From: Burkholderiales bacterium
GTDB taxonomy: Bacteria > Pseudomonadota > Gammaproteobacteria > Burkholderiales > SG8-41
Length of the DNA stretch: 11,894 nucleotides
Reading direction: 5' to 3'
NCBI GenBank assembly: GCA_019746155.1
Contig: JAIESJ010000258.1
Location: 1 to 11,894, forward strand
The position numbers were made by a program, and so were the translations under genes. This document shows, piece by piece, positions 6,610 to 11,894 of this stretch (the first letter of the stretch is position 1; each line of letters begins with the position of its first letter). Below the pieces are notes generated by a model. The model had not been told where the DNA came from, ran no database searches, and was given only the letters and a program-made list of their open reading frames with translations.

Positions 6610-8058
6610 ACTGGCATTTTCTGCATCAGAAACCCTCTCCTGCAACAGAGGGGCAAGGGCTGGTTTGTCGACAGAAGCTGCGGCAATCGCGGCCACTTGA
6701 TCTTGTAGACCAGAGTCGAGGAAGCACAGGGGCTGTGACGCACCAGCAAGCCAGTTGAAGAGGAAGTCTTCCGTTTTCTCGTCGACAGAGACATTTACCT
6801 GAACAACATCTCTTCTTTGTAACTCTGCGTAGGTACTGAAAGAAACCGAGCCAGCTCTGCCGACCACGGCAAGGACATGCTGCGATAGGAGATTCCCGCC
6901 TCGCACTCCAAGGGTCAGAATGGCAGGAACGTCTCTTCGAGCCCGCTTTTCATGCACGGTCAGCCGAATAGCTCCGGAACTGCGGGCACCCTCCACGTTT
7001 CCATCACCGAAAAACTGAATGGCGATATACTTACGGGTAGACTCCCAAGCGACCTGTTGCATGAACGACAGCGCATCCTCGAGAATTTGCTCGTCGTTTG
7101 CGAAGCTTGTCATGGAAGCGGACACCAGACGCGGGTTCACGAGACCAAGGATCGCGGAGCGCACGAGCTGCTTCCGTGCTGATTCGTCACTTGCCTCCAG
7201 CCAAGCCGCGAGGGTTGGCGGCAGGGAGATGCCATGGGGCTGAAGAACCGGGTTTTCACTCTTGGGTGCGAGCACGTTTGTCCAGTCGATGTTGAGTAGT
7301 ATGGTGTGGAACTTCGCGCTGATCATCGCGCCATCTACGCTGTCCACCACTCCAGGATCAGGGATCACCGGCCGAGCGACCGCGAAGGGGAGCAGCGTTA
7401 TTGCCCGAGACCTACACAAAGCGTCCGCGATGCGCTGACGCTGCTGATCGTAGACCTGGACGAGATCTGGACGTGTGAAAAGAGCCTCAAAGTAACGGGA
7501 GCCGCCAGTGAGAATTGTTAAATGCGCGTTTCGGCCAGAGATCCTCTCGATAGCGCGTAGGATTGTTGCAAGCCGCGCAAGCGCAAGGCCTTCTGCAAGA
7601 TCGGCCATTGGGCCGAGTGTCTTGAAGCCACCCGCGTCCCGTTTCGGCTGTCCCCAGGCGATTACGAACTGCAGGGGCGCATCACCTTTGAGCCGTTCAT
7701 GTACGATCCGTTGCAGCCCGCAAGTGTCAAGACGCCCCGCATTCTTCGACACTGAGGGGTTGCGGAACACTTCCGCGACGCCGGCAGCTATCCGCCAGTC
7801 CGCTTCATCGAGGCGATCATAGATACAGCCCGTAGGTAGGTCGATGAGGGTTCTGGCGACATACTTCGTGATCTGGTTGGACCCTTGCTCGATCGCTGAC
7901 CGCCACTCGTTCATAATGCGATCGATACCCTCCGCATCTACAAGAACCGCCCGGCTCCAATCTGGTTCCCGCCACAGCCCCATCTCGCTCAGGAAGTCAG
8001 GGGTCAAGCCCGACTCGCTGACGATCTCACGGTCCAATAATGCGTCGGTAACAGGCAT
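6607..8058 (-). CDS. DIT1/PvcA (isonitrile synthase)-like protein, diverged paralogue
   Basis: A 483-residue soluble protein, second in the operon. It aligns by eye along much of its length with the protein encoded just upstream: LKGDAPLQFVIAWGQPKR and LGPMADLAEGLALARL (residues about 149-163) match that protein's PDLGE block; HLTILTGGSRYFEALF (180-193) matches its TVLADGFKY block; WESTRKYIAIQFFGDG and AIRLTVHEKR match its C-terminal WGAAVRYVAISLTDRD and AVKLTIHGKK. These blocks recall the Pfam DIT1_PvcA family, which makes isonitriles from Tyr or Trp (PvcA) or N-formyl-tyrosine (yeast Dit1). Here the PDLGE motif has become MADLAE and the Asp-Gly of the next block has become TGGS, so activity may be altered or lost. 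The start is ATG 8058, with GAGG five bases before it; a TTG at 8082 is also in frame but has no such site. Family assignment is from motif memory. Confidence 0.65.
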   Translation of the reverse strand: MPVTDALLDREIVSESGLTPDFLSEMGLWREPDWSRAVLVDAEGIDRIMNEWRSAIEQGSNQITKYVARTLIDLPTGCIYDRLDEADWRIAAGVAEVFRNPSVSKNAGRLDTCGLQRIVHERLKGDAPLQFVIAWGQPKRDAGGFKTLGPMADLAEGLALARLATILRAIERISGRNAHLTILTGGSRYFEALFTRPDLVQVYDQQRQRIADALCRSRAITLLPFAVARPVIPDPGVVDSVDGAMISAKFHTILLNIDWTNVLAPKSENPVLQPHGISLPPTLAAWLEASDESARKQLVRSAILGLVNPRLVSASMTSFANDEQILEDALSFMQQVAWESTRKYIAIQFFGDGNVEGARSSGAIRLTVHEKRARRDVPAILTLGVRGGNLLSQHVLAVVGRAGSVSFSTYAELQRRDVVQVNVSVDEKTEDFLFNWLAGASQPLCFLDSGLQDQVAAIAAASVDKPALAPLLQERVSDAENAS

Positions 8059-8068
8059 GCGTGCCTCA
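8056..8068 (-). promoter_or_regulatory. Coupling junction TGAGG-N5-ATG (first to second enzyme gene)
   Basis: The minus strand reads TGAGGCACGCATG. The stop of the first gene overlaps the ribosome binding site of the second, with exactly the same geometry as the junction at 6597-6609. Confidence 0.75.
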
Positions 8069-9622
8069 CGCCTTGCGGGCAATGATCTGGTGGACGTTCT
8101 TCAGGCTGGCGGCGGCTTGCTGCAGAACGTAGCCAATAGGCTGACCGCATTTCTGCATGTTCCAGAGGGGGCCATAGTGGCGCTTGTGGTAGGGGGTATC
8201 CGGCAGCGCCTCCAAAAGAATGGGCCGCTCCCCGTCACCTTCCCGCTCCAGGCGGTAACGAAAAGTGATCTTAGCCGTATCCCCATCCACAGCCAGTCCA
8301 CCAGTGCTGTGCTGGGCGGTCATCGCGGCGTCCCGTTGAGTCGCGGACAGAAAATGCAGTTCGCCCTTCTTGCCGTGAATGGTCAGTTTCACCGCTTTTG
8401 GCTTAATCTGCTTCAGCACCTGCAGATCGCGGTCCGTCAGCGATATCGCAACATACCGAACAGCAGCCCCCCACGCTTCCTCCCGCATGGAGTGGAAGAG
8501 GTCTGCATAGCGCATGGGATCCACGTAACCGGGCGGCGGCAGGCGACCCCACTCCCCGGAACCTCGGGTAAGAACACGATGGAGTGATAGAACGTAAGCG
8601 ACATAGAGCTTCTGAACCTCATCTCCATATCCGTCGAAGGACGGCTGCCTGACTGCCGTGCCCAAGAGGTCGGGGTAGAAGGTCGACGTTACGATGGACC
8701 AGAACGTGTAGACGAGCTGGAGGCCTACGTCGTCCTTGTCCGCGATGACAGGAAGCGAGCCGACCAGATTGGACGCGTCAACTAATGGGCCGTACCGTTC
8801 TTCGAGGAGCACGCAATAGTTCACATAAAGCCGCTGCCTGGCCGAGACTAGGCCGGTATCCAGTCCTTCCGCGACCCAGTTCTCATAATTGACCAACTGG
8901 ACAATGTCGGCAACGTCGAGGCGGTCGAGCCAGAAACTAAGCCCTCGTTGGTAGTCCGCCACCACATCATCTGGTGTCCGGCATGCCCGGTTGTACTTGA
9001 ACCCATCAGCAAGGACAGTCAGGCGACAGCCTGTGGGGCACAAAGCGTTGATGACTTGGGCGGCCTCCGCACATCGCACGAGCGAATGGACCTCGCCCAA
9101 GTCCGGATGTACTCCACGATTCTTCACGGGCGACAGGGGCTTGCGTGACAGGATCGGAAATATGAGCTCTAAGGGATTGCCCTCTGCCAGCTGATCTCTG
9201 ACGTGGTCGCGAATCTCTAAACGCGAGACGTGCGACTCTTGAACCTTGAACCACCAGTTGTCGAAGAATGCTTCGGCCACATATTCTGCAACGCCAGGTC
9301 TTGCGATGCCGTAGGCGCCATTCTGCGCCCGGGTCCGCGCTATGACGGCGTTGATTCTCAGTGCAATGGCTTCATTCATGCGGACCCGCAAGGCTGGCAC
9401 AAAGCTGTCGAGCCAGTAATCGGCCGAAATACGGATGGCGCGCCCTATAAACTCGTCTCGCGAATACAGTTGAGATCGCTTCTGTCGAACGAGCCGGATT
9501 AGGCGGTGGCCGCCCGAGATTTGGCTGCGCTGGCGCTCATCTATTGATAGCTGCTTGGCATCTACGGATGAAGGATTAGCATGCGGGCGCTCCAGCAGAC
9601 GTGGCTCACGAGGATGCGACAT
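8066..9622 (-). CDS. DIT1/PvcA-family (isonitrile synthase-like) enzyme
   Basis: A 518-residue soluble protein, first gene of the operon. Residues 150-180 read PLELIFPILSRKP, then KNRGVHPDLGEVHSL: the F-P-x-K ... K-x-x-G-x-x-PDLGE pattern of the DIT1_PvcA family. Next come CRLTVLADGFKYNRA (199-213) and TPDDVVADYQRGL (216-228), which match that family's 'SDG...' and 'D-DV--Y' blocks, and near the C-terminus VKLTIHGKKGEL (411-422), like its 'RLSIH' block. Known members build isonitriles from Tyr or Trp with ribulose 5-phosphate (PvcA/IsnA) or N-formyl-tyrosine (Dit1). This protein is longer than PvcA (about 330 aa) and nearer Dit1 in size; residues 1-60 are basic and may be a disordered lead. 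ATG 9622 has AAGGAG ten bases upstream, a rather long spacing. The motif set looks intact, so it is the better candidate for the catalytic member of the pair. Confidence 0.68.
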   Translation of the reverse strand: MSHPREPRLLERPHANPSSVDAKQLSIDERQRSQISGGHRLIRLVRQKRSQLYSRDEFIGRAIRISADYWLDSFVPALRVRMNEAIALRINAVIARTRAQNGAYGIARPGVAEYVAEAFFDNWWFKVQESHVSRLEIRDHVRDQLAEGNPLELIFPILSRKPLSPVKNRGVHPDLGEVHSLVRCAEAAQVINALCPTGCRLTVLADGFKYNRACRTPDDVVADYQRGLSFWLDRLDVADIVQLVNYENWVAEGLDTGLVSARQRLYVNYCVLLEERYGPLVDASNLVGSLPVIADKDDVGLQLVYTFWSIVTSTFYPDLLGTAVRQPSFDGYGDEVQKLYVAYVLSLHRVLTRGSGEWGRLPPPGYVDPMRYADLFHSMREEAWGAAVRYVAISLTDRDLQVLKQIKPKAVKLTIHGKKGELHFLSATQRDAAMTAQHSTGGLAVDGDTAKITFRYRLEREGDGERPILLEALPDTPYHKRHYGPLWNMQKCGQPIGYVLQQAAASLKNVHQIIARKA

Positions 9623-9677
9623 GTTTCTTAGGCTCCTTCCGCTGCCTACCGTTACCTGAAAAAATCTGCCCTTCCAT

Positions 9678-9714
9678 TATGTACTATGATAATATTATTG
9701 TATGACATAGGACA
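9678..9714. promoter_or_regulatory. Candidate operator: 32-bp imperfect palindrome and heptamer repeats
   Basis: The AT-rich centre of the divergent gap holds an imperfect palindrome at 9678-9709: TATGTACTATGATAAT against ATTATTGTATGACATA, 12 of 16 positions matching, with a perfect ATAATATTAT core. The same stretch can be read as four heptamers, TATGTAC, TATGATA, then after nine bases TATGACA and TAGGACA, so that the pairs repeat with 23-base spacing. MocR-type regulators often bind directly repeated sites, and this one overlaps promoters in both directions, so it is the likely binding site of the divergent regulator. Confidence 0.5.
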
Positions 9715-9715
9715 A
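9686..9715 (-). promoter_or_regulatory. Candidate promoter of the enzyme/MFS operon
   Basis: On the minus strand TTGTCC (9715-9710) and TATCAT (9691-9686) are 18 bases apart, matching the sigma-70 consensus at 4 of 6 and 5 of 6 positions. The leader to ATG 9622 would be about 55-60 bases. It lies inside the palindromic operator. Confidence 0.45.
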
Positions 9716-9729
9716 ACTCATGGTACACT
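9702..9729 (+). promoter_or_regulatory. Candidate promoter of the MocR-type regulator
   Basis: ATGACA (9702-9707, 5 of 6 to TTGACA) and TACACT (9724-9729) are 16 bases apart. TG at 9721-9722 makes this an extended -10. Its -35 falls in the heptamer repeats, so the regulator probably controls itself. Confidence 0.45.
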
Positions 9730-9846
9730 TTCCGAACAGCGTTGTCTACCCCCGCTGTGATCGGCAATGGCTTCGTGCTATTTATCGTGGAACGCCCGGA
9801 CGTTTGTAACGGCGCTAGGTCGGCAATGCTATCGGCCCAAGCAAAC

Positions 9847-9852
9847 AAGGAG
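9847..9852 (+). promoter_or_regulatory. Ribosome binding site deciding the regulator's start
   Basis: AAGGAG lies six bases before ATG 9859, a near-ideal site. The protein from this ATG begins just before the winged helix, as in other MocR proteins. Confidence 0.8.
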
Positions 9853-9858
9853 AACATC

Positions 9859-11277
9859 ATGTCCGAACCACTTGTTCGTGGACGATCCGCGGCGGAAATC
9901 GCAGAAAGTATCAAGGAAGCTGTCCGCAAAGGACAACTTCGGCCCGGGATGTCCCTGCCACCCATACGGAAGCTCGCGGCCGAGATCGGGGTCAACAGGA
10001 ACACGGTTGCCGCCGCGTATGGTTATCTCGCCGACGCTGGAATTGTGCATGCACGGGGCCGCGGCGGTACCATCGTTGTGCCGTTCTCGCGCAGCGCGCC
10101 GCCCAAGGGGGTGATACCGCCCGGTGTACGGAATCTTACGGACGGGAATCCCGACCCGGCCCTGTTGCCTGATATCAGAGCGTTTGTGGACAGAATTCCC
10201 CTAGGGCCGCGCCTTTACGGTAACACAACCGTTTCAGAGGAACTGTCTGAAACTGCGTTCCGCTGGTTTGCGGCTGACGGAATTGATGAAGGTCATATGG
10301 CAGTTACAGGGGGAGCGTTGGACGCCATCGAGCGCATTCTCGGCGCCTGCCTCATGCCTGGGGACTTGGTTGCTGTCGAGGAGCCGTGCTTTCACCGGAC
10401 TCTCTACCTTCTGCACGCTCTCGGTCTTGAGCCAGTGGCCGTTCCAGTTGACGCAGAGGGGATGCACCCGGAGGCACTTGAGGAAGCACTAGGACGCCGA
10501 GTCCGTGCACTTGTGGCAACCCCGAGAGCTCACAATCCCACTGGCGCCACAGTAACTTCCACTCGTAGCGGGGAACTCCGGGCGGTATTGGACCACTTTC
10601 CTGATCTACTTGTGGTGGAGGACGACTACTTCGCACCCATCGCGCTGGACCCGCCGCAATGGATCGGTGGCCCATCGCGGCGACGCTGGGCCATCGTCAG
10701 GTCAGTCTCGAAGTGCTTCGGGCCGGACCTGCGATTGGCAATCGTTGTGGGCGATGGGGGGACGATTGGGGTGCTGGAACAGCGCATGAGGGTGGGGCAG
10801 CGATGGGTCAGTCACATTCTTCAGGGGCTTGCCGCGAAAATGCTGGCGGACCGATCCACCGTCCGCGCGATGCGGGTAGCCGCCGACACCTATGCACGGA
10901 GGCGAAAAACACTCATCGAAGCCCTGGGGCGCAATGGCTTCGCGGCGCAGGGTTACGATGGCCTCAATGTCTGGATGCATATCCCGCACGATGAGCAACT
11001 GGCGCAGGCGCTCCTTTACAGGGGATGGGCGGTGAAGTCAGCCAGCCCCTTTTTCTCGCAACGCAGGATATCAGCGCTCCGCATCTCGATAGGACTGTTG
11101 CCCGAGGATGACATTCCGACATTTCTGGGAGATCTACTCGAGTGCTACTCGGTGGGCCCGATGTTACCGACCGGGCCGCGGGCTGACGGCCGCCATCCCA
11201 TCGCATCCTTCGTCGGCGAGTCTGACAGCTTGAACATGCGCACGAATTTGACTAAGCAACTTAAGGGCCAGTCTTGA
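9859..11277 (+). CDS. PtsJ-like MocR-type regulator (GntR HTH plus aminotransferase domain)
   Basis: A 472-residue MocR regulator. Residues 10-75 form the GntR winged helix (SLPPIRKLAAEIGVNRNTVA, then AYGYLADAGIVHARG). The rest is a fold-type I aminotransferase domain with its PLP marks: TPRAHNPTG (221-229, Asn226), VVEDDYF (252-258), the Schiff-base lysine in RSVSKCFGPDLRLA (Lys285) and a carboxylate-binding Arg408 in ALRIS. Long stretches recall E. coli PtsJ (GNPDP..LPD, GALDAIERIL, RSVSK..GPDLRLAIV, WVSH.LQ, DGLN.W). PtsJ of Salmonella represses the pyridoxal kinase gene pdxK; here the neighbours are unrelated to B6. ATG 9859 has AAGGAG six bases upstream; an in-frame TTG at 9742 lies within the promoter region and was rejected. 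About 40 residues beyond the aminotransferase fold look disordered. It probably binds PLP, perhaps as an aldimine with an amino compound, and controls the divergent operon. Confidence 0.88.
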   Translation: MSEPLVRGRSAAEIAESIKEAVRKGQLRPGMSLPPIRKLAAEIGVNRNTVAAAYGYLADAGIVHARGRGGTIVVPFSRSAPPKGVIPPGVRNLTDGNPDPALLPDIRAFVDRIPLGPRLYGNTTVSEELSETAFRWFAADGIDEGHMAVTGGALDAIERILGACLMPGDLVAVEEPCFHRTLYLLHALGLEPVAVPVDAEGMHPEALEEALGRRVRALVATPRAHNPTGATVTSTRSGELRAVLDHFPDLLVVEDDYFAPIALDPPQWIGGPSRRRWAIVRSVSKCFGPDLRLAIVVGDGGTIGVLEQRMRVGQRWVSHILQGLAAKMLADRSTVRAMRVAADTYARRRKTLIEALGRNGFAAQGYDGLNVWMHIPHDEQLAQALLYRGWAVKSASPFFSQRRISALRISIGLLPEDDIPTFLGDLLECYSVGPMLPTGPRADGRHPIASFVGESDSLNMRTNLTKQLKGQS

Positions 11278-11428
11278 CATAAAACGTACACCTGCCTGCA
11301 ATAAGTAGCAAAACCGTCGTGACAGAACCTAACCCTAAATGCCTCGTGAAACCAAGGAGAAGATTTCGCCACCTGAGGAGTGGCGCCCGCTGGCTGAACT
11401 GGTTAAGCACCACACACGACCAACAGCG
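11278..11428. other. Gap between regulator and PrpF-like gene
   Basis: No intact gene is seen. CGCCAC/GTGGCG (11367-11372, 11380-11385) is a perfect 6-bp hairpin with a seven-base loop but no T-run on either side. From ATG 11339 a plus-strand frame reads MPRETKEKISPPEEWRPLAE before it becomes antisense to the PrpF-like gene; it has no ribosome binding site and may be a gene remnant or chance. Confidence 0.35.
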
Positions 11429-11894
11429 CTACATGCTCACGCTACCGCTTTCCCTCGCTCGCCGCACCAGCCGCGGCACGCGCGACGCGCGCACCAGCAC
11501 GAAGCCTTCGAACACGCGGCGCTGGGTGCGGTAGAACGCGCCCTGCTCGGCGTGCCACCGGCCGTCTTTCTGTTTCACCGAAGCGGCGACGGTCAGCACG
11601 CCCGAAGGCATGGCGATGCGGATTTCGGATTCGGGATCACCGGTCGCGCGTGTTGCTTGATGAACAACGCTGCCTTCGAGCCGCGCTGCGACCGCCAGGC
11701 ACAGCGACGCGGTCAGCGGCAGCGCGCGGTGCGGCTGGCCGTTGGAAATCATGCGGCCGGTGACATCGACCTGTTCGGCCCGGATCGCCTCGCCGGTCAG
11801 CAGCCGGGCATCCTGTGCCGGCGACACGAAGCCGACGAACGGCACCGCGGTTTTCTTCGCCGCTTCTTCCGGCGTTTTGGTAATGCCCATCGCG
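11429..11894 (-). CDS. PrpF-family isomerase (2-methylaconitate / oxalomesaconate type), 5'-partial
   Basis: The last 155 residues of a PrpF-family protein. The frame runs off the right end of the window, so the ATG at 11890 is internal. Recognisable blocks are MGITKTPEEAAKKTAVPFVG, FVSPAQD, MISNGQPHRALPLTASLCLA, EGSVVH, IAMPSGVLTVAA and RVFEGFVLV. These correspond to the second half of PrpF/GalD-type cofactor-free isomerases, which shift double bonds or cis/trans geometry in aconitate-like acids (2-methylcitrate cycle, gallate or tricarboxylate catabolism). The tail RASRVPRLVRRARESGSVSM runs some 20 residues past the usual end and is rich in arginine, so the 3' end may have been altered. PrpF-like and TctC genes often lie together in Burkholderiales, pointing to tricarboxylate metabolism. 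Confidence 0.82.
   Translation of the reverse strand, partial: AMGITKTPEEAAKKTAVPFVGFVSPAQDARLLTGEAIRAEQVDVTGRMISNGQPHRALPLTASLCLAVAARLEGSVVHQATRATGDPESEIRIAMPSGVLTVAASVKQKDGRWHAEQGAFYRTQRRVFEGFVLVRASRVPRLVRRARESGSVSM

Noticed and set aside
6600..6794. N-terminal extension of the MFS protein to an upstream start
   Set aside because: It would overlap about 190 bases of the preceding gene, has no ribosome binding site and adds a sequence unlike a transporter; ATG 6599 has GAGG at the right distance.
7844..8587. 247-codon plus-strand frame spanning the junction of the two enzyme genes
   Set aside because: It is antisense to both paralogues, whose shared motifs prove the minus-strand frames.
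9742..9858. Upstream TTG start for the MocR regulator
   Set aside because: It falls only about 13 bases past the likely -10, has no ribosome binding site, and the ATG at 9859 has a near-perfect one directly before the winged-helix domain.
11339..11894. Plus-strand frame open to the window end
   Set aside because: From about 11429 on it is antisense to the PrpF-family gene and His/Arg-rich; only its first 20-25 residues could be a remnant.
1..11894. CRISPR array, tRNA or rRNA genes, insertion sequences
   Set aside because: I saw no regularly spaced repeats, cloverleaf, rRNA signature or transposase-like protein anywhere in the window.

Overview
The window looks like a chromosomal segment of a GC-rich betaproteobacterium, probably Burkholderiales. 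The basis is the base composition, a TctC/Bug-family periplasmic binding protein with decayed relatives beside it, and a PrpF-family gene. I ran no search; the taxon is inferred from gene style alone.

Left part (1-2248): the end of a GldG-like ABC-transport auxiliary protein overlaps a DUF4340 membrane-anchored protein (ATGA overlap). Both are on the + strand and would sit with an ABC exporter lying to the left of the window. A 349-base non-coding stretch follows (2249-2597). It is packed with perfect hairpins and ends on the minus strand in a strong intrinsic-terminator shape. Next come a small hypothetical gene (2598-2807) with its own terminator hairpin and an intact secreted TctC/Bug protein (2927-3901).

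Middle (3902-5393): a TctC graveyard. One pseudogene (3902-4317) shows a truncated start, two internal deletions and a frameshift. A second C-terminal scrap lies at 5055-5150. Between them sits a complete type II toxin-antitoxin pair (VapC PIN toxin and Phd-type antitoxin) on the minus strand, with a perfect 16-bp palindrome in front of it.

Right part (5394-11277): the most interesting module. Three minus-strand genes form one tight operon: two tandem, diverged proteins of about 500 residues that I assign to the DIT1/PvcA (isonitrile synthase / dityrosine-pyoverdine) family, then an MFS transporter. Both gene junctions have the same layout, TGAGG-N5-ATG, with the stop codon inside the next gene's ribosome binding site. 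Divergent from them is a MocR-type regulator (GntR helix-turn-helix plus aminotransferase domain) that resembles PtsJ. The AT-rich gap between them holds back-to-back promoters overlapping a 32-bp imperfect palindrome and four TATGNNA-like heptamers. Read together, this is a candidate small-molecule cassette: a PLP-sensing regulator controls two isonitrile-synthase-like enzymes, one of them with eroded motifs, plus an exporter. No PvcB-like oxygenase and no NRPS is present in the window.

The window closes (11429-11894) with the C-terminal part of a PrpF-family isomerase on the minus strand. TctC and PrpF genes are common neighbours in this group, so the cassette may have been inserted into an older TctC/PrpF neighbourhood.
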